Below are positions 1-9,687 of a DNA stretch of 24,931 nt, in pieces; the stretch's first letter is position 1; each line of letters starts with the position of its first letter. Below the pieces are notes generated by a model, which saw only the letters and a program-made list of their open reading frames with translations, searched no databases and was not told the DNA's origin. The stretch is taken from contig LRSR01005175.1 of NCBI GenBank assembly GCA_001579985.1, forward strand, positions 1-24,931, given 5' to 3'. Source of the DNA: Hypsibius dujardini (Eukaryota; Tardigrada; Eutardigrada; Parachela; Hypsibiidae). The position numbers and the translations under genes were made by a program.

Positions 1-344
1 GGTTTCGGTTCGGGAAGAACGGCTGTCGGGTCGGGAATCGTCGGGAGAACTACCGTTCGTTCGGGTACTTTTAAGTTTCGGGCGGGTTCAAGGACGTTCG
101 ATTGGAGCGCGGTATTGTTTCAACCACTGCACTCACGTTAGACGGATTGCGATCTGAATCATTCCACCTTCACGCCGTCTATTAATTCACGCTCTATTTC
201 GCGCACTCTCGCATTAGTTGAAATAAGGAGGGATCTTGGATCTGGTGAGTGAGGGAAGATTGGAGATCGCATTAGACTGATAAGTGTTTTTGTTGGAGGG
301 ATGGAAGACGTCTACTCCGACGACGACGCTTTTAAGATCGGCAC
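1..344. other. Unassigned leading region, no gene recognised
   Basis: The first 100 bases are rich in TTCGGG-like words, with several imperfect copies, and the rest is unstructured mixed sequence. A 16-codon open frame starts at 301 (MEDVYSDDDAF...) and reaches a stop formed by CGGTAA at the edge of the minisatellite. That same CG|GTAATG could be read as a weak splice donor, so a first coding exon on the plus strand is conceivable. I do not recognise the peptide and found no convincing partner exon. If the RasGRF-like gene on the minus strand extends this far, the region may simply be intron. Confidence 0.4.
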
Positions 345-652
345 TCGGTAATGGTACCTAGTACCTAGTAATGGTACCTAGTACCTCGGTAGTGGTACGT
401 AGTACCTCGGTAATGGTACCTAGTACCTCGGTAGTGGTACCGAGTACCTCGGTAATGGTACCTCGTACCTCGGTAATGGTACCTAGTACCTCGGTAGTGG
501 TACGTAGTACCTAGTAATGGTACCTAGTACCTCGGTAGTGGTACCTCGTACCTCGGTAATGGTACCTAGTACCTTGGTAGTGGTACCTAGTACCTCGGTA
601 GTGGTCCCTAGTACCTCGGTAGTGGTACGTAGTACCTCGGTAATGGTACCTC
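345..652. repeat. 21-bp minisatellite built around GGTACC
   Basis: About 15 tandem copies of a 21-base unit close to CGGTAATGGTACCTAGTACC plus T. Variants differ mainly at two places: GGTAATGG against GGTAGTGG, and CCTAG against CGTAG, CCGAG or CCTCG. Variant types are interspersed, and a few copies are shortened (AGTAATGG instead of TCGGTAATGG). Each unit contains the palindrome GGTACC followed by GTACC, so single strands can fold on themselves. The array starts abruptly after the short open frame ending at 349 and ends before CGAATTTAAATC. It has no coding meaning that I can see. Confidence 0.9.
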
Positions 653-1560
653 GAATTTAAATCAAATCACTGCAATCAGTTTGGCCCTGATCCGTCGCGC
701 GACAAACGATGCGATCATCAAACGCCCCCGCACCGTATTTATTGTCCTTATGCTGGAAATGCACGAGGAGGGGAGGAGGAGGAGGAGTTGTGTGTTGGTC
801 GCTACTGTCGACGAGATCCGTTGTCGTTTTTACTCAAAATTATCTCTCCTTCTTCAAAGTTGTAGGAATTTTCCACGGGACACACGACACATATCGTATT
901 GTGAAAACGGTCATGATAATGAAAATATATAAAAATATTTTATAAAAATCATAAATCAACATAGCAATCAATAAATTACTGAGTTAACTAACGAAAGAAG
1001 AAAAAATTGTCGCGCTTGACGTGATTAAAGAAACGTCCGTAATCGACTTAAATTCCAAGAGGCATCCCCGAGTCAAATTCCCAATTGAGGCAATATGTAA
1101 TACAATCCCGTTCCCTCACGTGTCAAGGGGGACGACGACATACCGTCACACCCACATTAAACAGCTTCACCGAATGTTCCCCCGGCCTTGCAAAAGCGCG
1201 GTAATTAAGCATGCGTCGAAGGGCACGCAAAAAAAGGAACAAATTCCGCATTTCCGCGTGAAAGATTCACAGGAAAGCGACCGATTTTACCGTATCAGTA
1301 GTGAAAATTGTCAGAGACCCTGTCCCTCGCTGCTAAACCGTCCGTGTGGGTATGCACAATCGTTTCAACGAAGGCAATTCTGTTCCCGCGACAAAAACAA
1401 GCCCCGCCACACTGATGCGAGAGAAGGGAGAGAAAGGGAGAGAAAGGGAGAGATCCTCTTTTAAATTATTAATAATAACTTCCCTTTTACACTCAGCTCT
1501 TCGCTCGATCGTCAAGACCCGCGCGCGTCTTTTCTTCAGGCGCGGGACAAAATTTTTTAC
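653..1560. other. Unassigned region, possibly intron of the RasGRF-like gene
   Basis: No gene is recognised here. The stretch from 900 to 1010 is AT-rich. A purine-rich 10-base repeat (GAGAAAGGGA type) lies at about 1425-1455. On the minus strand a good acceptor (polypyrimidine run then TTTCCAG) sits just above 752, but the frame it opens does not show the rest of a PH domain clearly enough to call. Downstream exons of the minus-strand gene should lie here or beyond the left edge. Confidence 0.35.
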
Positions 1561-2062
1561 CTGATTATCGGGGACGTCTTTGTCCTTGTGCCGGGGACTG
1601 GAAAGAATCACCCGCTCGCAGTACGACCCCTCCAGGAAGATGACGCCGTGCGGACGGACCGCGTGGCTGTTTTCAAAGTAGAAGAGGAGATTCTGATGCA
1701 GCAGGAACCACCTTTGCTGCCACTTGTTGTCGCCGCTGCGTTTGCTCATCGTCCCAGCGTAGCATTGCCCGACGGTCTTGGACTTGACCACCTCCTGACG
1801 GGCCCGCTCCGCCAGGAACAGCAGCTGAAACTCCCAACACGGACTGTTAGTAGACTGTAAATCACGATCCCTGGTTCGACAATTTCATTCAGCCTTATTT
1901 AATGTTAAACTGATGCTTTCGTTGCGTTCCCACGCTATAACCACCCTCTGTGTCTAATACAAATTGTCCTTTTAACAAATACCACAGTTAACGAATAAAA
2001 ATGGCCGTCTCACGTTTTACCTGCTGATCGTGGATCCGGATCGACCGCTGCATCGCGTGCAT
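1561..2062 (-). CDS. RasGRF-like guanine nucleotide exchange factor, N-terminal exons (partial)
   Basis: Two coding exons on the minus strand can be joined: 2062-2021 (14 codons, beginning MHAMQRSIRIHDQQ) and 1824-1561 (88 codons). The first ends at CAG|GTAAAA. The second begins after TTTCAG, with a TACTAAC branch-point-like word 15 to 21 bases upstream of the junction, and ends at CAG|GTAAAA. Both junctions are phase 0. The second exon carries the start of a pleckstrin homology domain: MSKRSGDNKWQQRWFLLHQN followed by LLFYFEN, RPHGVIFLEG and YCERV. This resembles the first PH domain of RasGRF proteins, which also begin MQ..IR a few residues from the N-terminus. In that family the PH, coiled-coil and IQ region directs membrane and calmodulin control of a Ras/Rac exchange factor. 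The catalytic domains (DH, REM, CDC25) are not in the window, so another PH-domain protein remains possible. The start is the first Met of MHAM; the frame is open further upstream, but that part looks like low-complexity 5' UTR. Confidence 0.62.
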
Positions 2063-2451
2063 GATGTATATTAAAAGCAGCCAAGAGAGAACAACAAAGA
2101 AGGCCAAGAGAGAACAGCAAGAAGAAGGTTCCCGCGACGGAAAGGTGTGGCGGAATCTGGAGAAAATGTATGTAAAACGCGGGAACGCGTGCCGGCACAA
2201 CAAGGAGAACTCTCCCTGATGTGTGTGTGTATGTGTGTGTAAGTTGACACCTTCAGGGCTCAGGGTATAGTGGTAAGGGTAAAAAGCACGACGGCGATGG
2301 ACCTCGTCGGCGGCGGCGGCTGTGTTGAGTAAAAACACACAGCAGCAATCATGATGTAAATTGTCCCATCTCCCGTGTAAACTCCGCGCGAGCTGGATGA
2401 TGAAACCGGCGGGAAGAAAATAAGGGGAGAAAAAGGGGGCAGGGGGAAATT
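2063..2451. other. Region upstream of the RasGRF-like start codon
   Basis: This should contain the 5' UTR and promoter of the minus-strand RasGRF-like gene. It includes a duplicated AGGCCAAGAGAGAACA word near 2077-2120, a short GT repeat at 2219-2240 and a GGCGGCGGCGG run near 2308. I see no TATA box that can be assigned with confidence. Confidence 0.35.
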
Positions 2452-2550
2452 ATATACACACACACACACAGACAGACACGCACGAAGCAGCAGTCAGGGT
2501 CGCTGTCAGTCAGTCAGGCAGTCAGTCAGGCATTCATCCACGCACACAGA
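2452..2550. repeat. CA, CAGA and CAGT microsatellite
   Basis: A run of CA dinucleotides at about 2454-2468 passes into CAGACAGACA, and then into CAGTCAGTCAGGCAGTCAGT near 2503-2532. It is the first of many CAGA-family arrays in the window. Confidence 0.85.
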
Positions 2551-4529
2551 CACCGGGAATGTATATGTATAAAAGTGCACGGGGGGACTGCATCACACGG
2601 AGGAGTATGTGAGGGGGGAACACACGTTGTAGAGGACCCACACCGATGAGGACGTCCTCTTTTGTGGGATACGTGGATGTGTGGACGTGGTGGCGGTGCG
2701 GCGAGAAAGTGTGTATAACGATCGCGCGATCACTCAGCCACACACACACACGCTCACACACACACAGACACAGACAGACAGACACAGACCGCTCACACAC
2801 AGACACAGAGACACACCGCTCACACACTGCAATGGGTCGCGCAAGCAGCGACCCACCGACAGGAACCTGATACACACATACGCATGGGAAGCCAGAGGGA
2901 GGCGACGGGAAAAGAGAAAGAGACAAGAGAGTCCCAGGAGTCAATTGAGGGATGGTTAATGGCTCTCTCGTTCTTCTCTTACTCCCTTTATTTCTCTCTC
3001 TCTCCCTTTTTCTCCCTTTATCCGTCGGTTCTCTGCAGTTCTTCATCCGGCATCCCTTCCTCACAACCTCAAAGAACGAGAGGGAGACGATTGAACGATC
3101 AACCGCAGCAAGAACGCGATTCGCGATGCGAGAGCACCTGTTGCGAGATCAACTTCCCTATGTACGAATATAAATATAGAAATAAATATACGCAACTTTT
3201 CAATCTAAGTCGTGCCTGGCTAACGTGCGCAAAGGCACATGTGCTGTGTGATGAGGCTCCGCCCCTCGGTGCCGGAGAGTGCGCGCCGCCACGTTGACGG
3301 TTCCCTTGGGGGGGGGGGATGGGGAGAACCTCAACTCCCCCTTCAGAGAGCAGTCAGACACAAGTCTGTCTGAATCAGCGACAACAGAAGGCAGCTCCAC
3401 GAGGACAGCGCAGTTCGCGATATCGCCAATAGAGGATTCGGTAAGAAGGGTCCTGGAACGGCCCATCCTGAAATCCTAACGACCAACAGTTCGGTTCGGT
3501 TCGGTTCGGATCTGACGGTCTTTAGCGCGGAACAGAAACCTAGGCAACCCGCAATGGAAGGAACATGAAACGTTTTAAAAAATAACTATTCGATAAATTT
3601 CTCAGAAAAAAAATCAGTTAATAAATTAGTTTAATTTTTATATAACTTAATATAATTCCTACTTATTTCTTTTTTGAATAGACATTTATTATTATTTTTC
3701 TTAAATCTGGATGAGCTTGTGTCTCTTTCTTTTACGAACGCCAGATTCCTCAAACGCAGGACATGTTAGTTGCTTGTGACTTCAGGGTGGGGGGGGGGCT
3801 CACTGGAGTACTGGGAAAGTCAGGCAGGCGGTTCCTGAGGACGCAGCACTACAGCTTCCACGTATACGCAAAATGACTTCAAACGACCTTGGAATGAGGT
3901 TCTGACACGTTGATGTGAGAGAGACCAGCCGAGGTATGCGTGTAGCTGCAGTACGGTGAAGGGAAGAGGAAGGTACATTGAACCGGAAGAGAGTGACATT
4001 CCTTTTCACCACCGGCTGCTGCGGAAGAGCGGAAACACAATTTGTATGCCGAGCCTGGATGCCGCACACGGTTGTGCTAACCTTAAGAAGGAAATAGTCC
4101 GCCCGATGAAGGCAACAACAATTTGCAATGGCCGTTGTGCATGACGCAGAGAGACGAGTGAGAAAGAGCTTCAGCTGTACGCGTACTCCTTCCAGTAGTG
4201 TCTGGCTTCCGTCCGTCCTGCGCAGCAGGTGCTAATTAGGTATTTATGTGGGCTGTAGGTGTCGGGAAGACGACGTGCGGGGGCAAAGTGCGAAAGTGCG
4301 AGGGCGAGGGGATGATGATGTCAAGGCACGAGACGGAATTCTTCCAGCTGATGATGGTACTGTAGCATTAGTAGCACATACAGTGAATGAATTGAGCTGA
4401 CTTTTGTTCGCAAGAAGGTCATTCATCGTCTTCTGGCAGGTTTCAAAAACGTCTTGACTGGTAGTATCTCTTGTTTCTCATTGCGAGAATGCGTGAACGA
4501 ACAAATCAGGGCACATGTGCACGGGTCTG
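2551..4529. other. Gene-poor region with microsatellites and homopolymer G runs
   Basis: No gene is recognised. The region holds a CA/CAGA array at 2738-2825, pyrimidine-rich CTCTCC stretches around 2965-3025, a run of 11 G at 3308-3318, a TTCGG pentamer array (four copies) at about 3489-3508, an AT-rich block at 3570-3710 and a run of 10 G at 3789-3798. One plus-strand frame (about 3279-3479) has an ordinary amino-acid mix and passes a GTAAGA donor-like site at 3440, so it could be a coding exon. It matches no family I know. Confidence 0.4.
2738..2825. repeat. CACACA/CAGACA microsatellite
   Basis: Interleaved CA dinucleotide and CAGA tetranucleotide runs, with CGCTCACACACA interruptions repeated three times. 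Both strands stay open in several frames here, which explains the long histidine/threonine-rich and valine/cysteine-rich false reading frames. Confidence 0.88.
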
Positions 4530-4870
4530 CGCCTAGCGGAAGTCCGTCCGTCCCTCCGTTCGTCCGTATGGCTGTCCATCCCTTGGTCCGTACTTCCGTC
4601 CTACCATCCGTCTGGCCATCCGTTCGTTTGCTGTCTATCCATCCTTTCGTCTGTCTGTCCGTCAGTCCGTCCTATCGTCCGTCTGACCATCCGTCCCTTC
4701 GTCCATCTGTCCATCAGCCCATCCGTCCGTCCGTCCGTCTGTCCATCCTTTCGTCTGTCTGTCCGTCAGTCCGTTCTATCGTCCGTCTGAGCATCAGTTC
4801 ATCGGTCCGTCCTGTCATCCGCCTGGCCATCCGTTCGTCCATCCGTCCTATCATCCATCGCGCCACCCCC
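4530..4870. repeat. Degenerate TCCG/TCCA tetranucleotide satellite
   Basis: About 340 bases made almost entirely of CCGT, CCAT, TCGT and CTGT words. A longer unit is visible inside it: the words TCCATCCTTTCGTCTGTCTG recur at 4638 and 4742, a spacing of 104 bases, followed by near-identical GTCCGTCAGTCCG text. The plus-strand frames read as Pro-Ser-Val-Arg repeats and are not a gene. Confidence 0.85.
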
Positions 4871-5794
4871 TTCGGACAGCTTTGACGTACTCTATTTTTG
4901 GGTTGGATCGTTCAAGCGATATATTCATTCCGTGCTCGTACTGGGATGACCAACCGATAAACAACAGACTTTTCACTGAGAAAGTAGTCCGTTGGATAAT
5001 TTTGTGTAGCGTTCTGCAGGTCAAACGTTACTATTTTTTTCGTAACATCGACGCTCACGTGCGGGCTGGGATTAGCGGTCGTTTTAATTCCAGGCTCAAA
5101 CTCGGACTCGGACTAACACTTATTTCCAGCTCAGACTCGGACTCCTTATACCGACGCCCCATTCCAAGCAATGTCCCTGCGGGGTGTAATTACGGGAACA
5201 CGTTTTTTCCACGCGTCTGCCTTGAAGGAAAGAGCGAGTTATTTCGGTTCAGGATGCAGTCTCAGACAAAGACCGGCAGCAGCAGTCAGTCCGTGGAAGG
5301 CTAAACGGAAATAGAGAAAACGAGGATGATTTATAAAAATTAAATATTAATTAGAATGACGGCCAAGATTATTCATTTAAAATACTAGAAAACGCATTCG
5401 AACGCATTAGAATATTTAAATATGATCAAAATCTCATATTAAAAATATTGTATTTTAAATAAGGCTCTCACTGGGACCTTTCATCACGCCTGCCTGCAAC
5501 TACGTTTTAGTCATCCTCGTACTATAACAATGTGTCTGTCTGGTTAAAGTGAAAAGCAAGTGAGCAAAGAGAAACCAACTCGAGACACAACTGAGACGCG
5601 TACAGGTCATAGGGGGGACGCTAGTCGTGAGACGGATTACGGGTGAAAAAACGGAGAGGGGCAAACCACCACACTACCATGACCCTTAGGCGCAGGGCAC
5701 AACACGGGGCGTTGGGGTCGCGGGCCTTAATTATAGACATCAAAGTCAAATATTTGCTACACAAAGCGCCCATAATGGAACGGAATGAATAGGC

Positions 5795-5825
<31 letters not shown>

Positions 5826-6101
5826 GGCAGGCAGACAGGCAGACAGAGAGACAGGAAGCTAAAAAGCCGGTCGGTCGACATATGTTGCCTGGAAGACCTA
5901 TAAGTCAAAGCGACGTCGCGGTCCGTATACACCCGTCGTTGCCCGAAGACCCTCGGGGGTTTATGTGAATTTAGGGTCGATTATTATATGGTATGTGTGG
6001 TCATGGGAGTTTCCCCTTTTCACGAGCCAGTTCAAGTTCAATGTACATGTTCCCTCGCTCGACGCAGATCCCCTTGCGGCTGTGCGCCCTTTCCCCCCCC
6101 C
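4871..6101. other. Gene-poor region, nothing recognised
   Basis: A 140-codon open frame at 4882-5304 (+) shows no family signature. The stretch at 5320-5460 is AT-rich. A CAGA/CAGGCAGA microsatellite lies at 5795-5856. Immediately before the G run at 6102 there is a run of nine C, producing a C/G homopolymer palindrome that is suspicious as assembled sequence. Confidence 0.4.
5795..5856. repeat. CAGA microsatellite
   Basis: Seven or more perfect CAGA units, followed by CAGGCAGG and CAGACAGG variants and ending in AGAGAGACAGG. Confidence 0.88.
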
Positions 6102-6414
6102 GGGGGGGGGGGTAAATGATAGTTTCCCCCTAGAGAAGCGTCGTCTTTATCATGTGCGCCGTAAGGCTGATAAACAACTGACAGGCGCGTTTCCTGATCC
6201 GAGACTGGAACAATCAGACAACGGCAATGGGATTAAAATGAAATTTAAACGTGGAAGANGGGGGGGGGTAAATGATAGTTTCCCCCTAGAGAAGCGTCGT
6301 CTTTATCATGTGCGCCGTAAGGCTGATAAACAACTGACAGGCGCGTTTCCTGATCCGAGACTGGAACAATCAGACAACGGCAATGGGATTAAAATGAAAT
6401 TTAAACGTGGAAGA
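6102..6414. repeat. Exact direct duplication across a single N (probable assembly join)
   Basis: Positions 6113-6258 and 6269-6414 are identical over 146 bases. Each copy is preceded by a G run (11 G at 6102-6112, 9 G at 6260-6268). The only ambiguous base in the window, N at 6259, lies exactly between the copies. Two contigs that both ended in this sequence, one stopping at the homopolymer G, and that were then joined by a token N without merging the overlap would give precisely this pattern. The open frame at 5965-6543 that appears to contain a duplicated protein segment is a consequence of the join. Confidence 0.88.
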
Positions 6415-7553
6415 GGCAGTTCTCCCCCTAAAAAATATGACTTACGAACCGAGAAATTTTACAGGTCTTCGTTTTTTCGAATCCAAACAGGATTTTGGCC
6501 CAACTTCTTGGCACTTAACAAAAAGCACAGTACAAAGCACTAAAATTACTGTACACATGCACCGAGGCGAAGACCTAAATCGGAACGGACTGTCCGTGGA
6601 CCGTGACGTCACAACAGGAAAGATGCAGGAGTCCAGCGTCTGATTGCATAACCGATATAAACCCAACGGCAAGACGCGACCGGGCCAGGGCACATGATCC
6701 AGTCGTCGGACTTCCGGACCACTCTCCTTCTGTCTGTTGTGTGCGGCGCGTCGTCTGGGAATCGGCAACGAAGCTTGATTTGTTTTGGATCCGCTGCGGA
6801 GTGTGGGCTGTCGACTGCGTTTTAAGCCGGCTGCTTCCTGAAATTAGAATGAAATTAGGTTTCCTGGGATCGGCCGGCCGTGAGCCGAACCGAAACGCAG
6901 CGAACGAGGGGGGAGGGGGAGTACTCTTTAAATATACTTTGCATATAACCAATCTAAAAGGCACCCGCTGAGAATGCTCAACGGGCGGCGATTTCCGGTC
7001 TTCCGAAGAGTCGATGGAATTAGCGCTCGCGAGGCGAGGTAACCTTTCTTAACAACTTTCACCGTATAACTGGAATTATTCCGTCATGAGCCTCGTGCAG
7101 TTCGTGAGACATATGGCTGAAGCTCTAGCGCGATCCCGAAGATCGGGAGATGGGAGATTACCTATGACGCGTCAGATGAACTGGCACGGCCCAGTCGAAT
7201 CGAAGTACCTCTTGCTATCGGTCTTGATCGTCTTTCCAATTGCAAGCCGGCTTCGCTTAGGCGTAAGACTAAAACCTTTTTACGTTTCTCATCCCAGGCA
7301 GCAACCGTTTCCATTTTTAGGCCTCTGTCTCGACTAGGACGAAAGAACCTGAACATACAAGCTATTAGACTGAAGAATATAAAAAAACAGTTTATTTGCA
7401 GTTGACAGTGGAGAGGAAAGGTAAGAAAGGGAAGGGAGTGATTCAGACTATAGTAAAGCATTCTCTTATATAGTGTATAGAATTATCAGTAGACCAAGAA
7501 GGAACGTACTGGATTCTGCCGACATAGCGGGCCTATGTAAATTGAAATAGCTG
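6415..7553. other. Gene-poor region, nothing recognised
   Basis: Open frames on both strands (for example 6575-6964 on the minus strand) have no recognisable domain and no linked splice sites. The sequence is ordinary mixed composition without repeats that I could define. Confidence 0.35.
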
Positions 7554-8002
7554 ACAAGGAAATGAGACCACTCGGGACGGCAATTTTCTTTATATCTGTT
7601 TGCTGTTACCGATACACTCTTGCCTGCTCTCTTCGATTCCGTCGAGAAAATCGGCAGAAAACCAGAACTACTATTTTAAATTAAATAAAACTGACCAGTG
7701 GTAGTATATAGAGGGCGCTGTCTATGTTACTGAAACATGCACTAATTGATTATTTGATTTTGAACAGACTGATCGATTGAATAAACGCGGACACATTTTA
7801 TTAACTGATTAATTCACAGAGATGGTAACATAGACAGCGCCCCCTATATACTCATCACTAGTCAGTTTTTATTTATTTAAAATAGTATTTCTGGTTTTCT
7901 GCCGCTTTTCTCGATGGAATCGAAGAGAGCAGGCAATAGTGCATCGGAAACAGCAAACAGAAATAAAGAAATTCGCCGTCCAAAGCGGTTTCATTTCCTT
8001 GT
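7554..8002. mobile_element. Long inverted repeat, MITE-like
   Basis: The left arm at 7554-7730 and right arm at 7825-8002 are imperfect reverse complements of each other over about 177 bases, with scattered substitutions and few indels. They face each other across a 94-base AT-rich spacer. Shared landmarks read 5'-3' on the left and reversed on the right: ACAAGGAAATGA, TGCCTGCTCTCTTCGATTCC, GGCAGAAAACCAGAA, and GGGCGCTGTCTATGTTAC at the inner ends. There is no transposase frame. I could not define a target-site duplication. A non-autonomous foldback element or MITE is the simplest reading; a local inverted duplication is the alternative. Confidence 0.75.
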
Positions 8003-8693
8003 GAGTAAGTACATTACATCGTAAAGAATATGTAATCCAGTAACTAGGTAGAAACACCGTAACAACCAGTCGATGATGTGTACTTGTTGTGTACCACTCA
8101 ACACCGCATTGGCACTTTTCTCATCACACTTCATGGAAACAGAGTACTTGTATGTTTTGTATTTATTCGAAAGCAGACAAACCCTTTTTGAGGGATAGTT
8201 AAGTCTGGTTGCGGGCAAAATTCATCACAAACGCGAAGAGATCTTTTGCTTAAAAGACGGCGACAGATTCACAACTCAACAGTTCAGACAACGAGAGATC
8301 AGTTTTACAGTTTCCTCAGCCGTCTAAGAGGTTTTCGCCTTTTCCGCACTTGCAGTCGGCTTGAATTCGAATTCGAGGCAACTGGCCAGTCCCTCGGCTC
8401 CTCTCGATGATGTTGCAGACGATCAAGGTTTGCAGGTAACTCGAAATCGGACGATCGCCAGAGATGATCCTCCGGTACGTCCTGCGCTGTCCGCGTCGCT
8501 TCTCCACAGGAGTAATGTTGGATGTGCGACACAATTCAATAAAGAGAGAAGCACATGAACTGAAACAGGAAACAAGATTTGACACAGACAGCTTTGGGCT
8601 AGTAAGCACACTCACTTATTCACTCACTCTATCGCACACACAGCGAGTGCCGCTACTAGTCCAAAAATTCTGGTTTCAAGCCACGTCCTCTTT
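8003..8693. other. Gene-poor region, nothing recognised
   Basis: Short overlapping open frames occur on both strands at 8305-8615, without recognisable domains or a credible splice pattern. No repeats were found. Confidence 0.35.
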
Positions 8694-8847
8694 CAATTAA
8701 ATCAAACCATATCTTCGCACCATTTGAAAATTCAGTTAATTCAAGCCATATCTTCCTACCATTTGACCATTCAATTAAATCAAGCCATATCTTCGCACCA
8801 TTTGACCATTCAATTAAATCAAGCCATATCTTCCTACCATTTGACCG
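8694..8847. repeat. 39-bp tandem repeat, four copies with alternating variants
   Basis: Four copies of a 39-base unit beginning CAATTAAATCAAGCCATATC and ending ACCATTTGACCATT. The sixth to ninth bases after CATATCTTC-type text alternate between CGCACC and CCTACC from copy to copy, giving a 78-base higher-order period. Because 39 is divisible by three, both strands stay open. The minus strand reads as 13-residue repeats such as WSNGAKIWLDLIE inside an 83-codon frame (8656-8907), and the plus strand as IQLNQAISSYHLT. No evidence of expression is visible. Confidence 0.88.
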
Positions 8848-9493
8848 ATCGTTTGGTGCAACATGTCTTCTCGATCGACGCAAGGGAATCACCCGTGCGT
8901 CCATCATCCAAAGCCAGATCCAGAATTCTAGCTGCTAGTGTCTTGCAATTCCCCTCGTCTACTTCCTTTGGAGTGAGCACCATATTGTGGTTGTTAAGAC
9001 TGCACGAGGACCGGAAGTGCGAACACTGTCACGTCATGCAGGATGAAGATCACGCGGATCTTTTTGCGTTATTATCGTGAATTGTCAAGTTAATTTTTGC
9101 CTGATAAGAGTATTTACTGACACATCGGATGAGGCTAATTGCTGTAGAAATGCATAAAAACCTACTATACGGATATGTAATATTATTGACGGATGTGCAC
9201 TAGAACATGAGAACTAGTATAAATTTAACCGTCTGATTGCTATTCAGCTTACACTGGCTCAAATCCTCCTTCAAACTCGATTTGCTCATCGAGCATTTGG
9301 ATATTTTTGATCCAGTTTTTTACTTTGATCCTCTTACAGAACCGTGAAGTATAAAGTAAAAACAACTTTTGAAAAAAACCTTTGAAAATGGTGAGAACTC
9401 ACCCAGACAAACTTGGCCTAAACTTAAATGGCATGTGTACTACAGAAGGTCCGCCAGCAACACGCGGACAGTTTTTTATTCTCGATCTTTCAC
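8848..9493. other. Gene-poor region, nothing recognised
   Basis: Mixed sequence with one plus-strand open frame running on from the tandem repeat to 9080. From about 9080 to 9400 it is AT-rich with no usable frame. Confidence 0.35.
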
Positions 9494-9687
9494 CTAGAAA
9501 ACATTTTTTTGCAAGTTTCTCAAATGCTGAAACTGATAGCCCTTGTTCTCCAGCATCTTTTCCACCCTTGGTGCCCAGCTTTTTATGGTCCGACGGCAGA
9601 GCCCGGTGTCGATTTTCTTCCACTCCTCACGCATGGTGCGCTTTAAACCCTCCAGACTTTTCGTCTTCCTCCGCCAAAGTCGCTGTA
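9494..9687 (-). pseudogene. Tc1/mariner-type (IS630 superfamily) transposase C-terminal remnant
   Basis: Read on the minus strand from 9687 down to a TAG stop at 9494-9496, the frame gives RLWRRK, then SLEGLKRTMREEWKKID, TGLCRRTIKSW, APRVEKMLENKG and YQFQHLRN. The pattern SL..LK..(L/M)..EW.KI followed by an R.....W..R...(V/M)...KG block is the usual C-terminal tail of mariner/Tc1 DDE transposases, just after the last catalytic acidic residue. The expected upstream text (a DDE motif with W..(S/N)PDLNPIE) is absent. Instead the sequence above 9687 is a TGTAACT-type heptamer repeat and unrelated frame. This is therefore a fragment, not a working element. I did not identify its inverted termini. 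Confidence 0.58.

Noticed and set aside
674-752. Possible third exon of the RasGRF-like gene on the minus strand, after a strong polypyrimidine tract and TTTCCAG
   Set aside because: The frame (HKDNKYGAG, FDDRIVCRA) lacks the expected late PH-domain pattern with a conserved tryptophan, and the only following donor is weak. I kept it only as a place to look.
2262-2290. tRNA-like A-box text (GGGTATAGTGGTAAG)
   Set aside because: No B box (GGTTCGAATCC type) follows at the right distance, and the flanks do not pair into an acceptor stem.
2534-3064. A 176-codon minus-strand frame rich in Val, Cys and Ser
   Set aside because: Most of its length is the translation of CA/CAGA microsatellite, and it has no start context or splice logic.
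3279-3479. A 66-codon plus-strand frame (MRAATLTVPLGGG...) with a donor-like GTAAGA
   Set aside because: It is plausible as an exon by composition, but it starts across an 11-G homopolymer and has no partner exon or homology I can name.
4454-4885. A 143-codon plus-strand frame with Pro-Ser-Val-Arg repeats
   Set aside because: It is the translation of a degenerate TCCG/TCCA satellite that is open in more than one frame.
4882-5304. A 140-codon plus-strand frame
   Set aside because: It has no family signature, no supporting splice sites and an irregular composition. Length alone is not enough in a region with no other evidence of a gene.
5965-6543. A 192-codon plus-strand frame with an apparent internal duplicated protein segment
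   Set aside because: It reads across the single N and the exact 146-base duplication, so the repeated segment is an assembly product. Without it the frame shows no recognisable domain.
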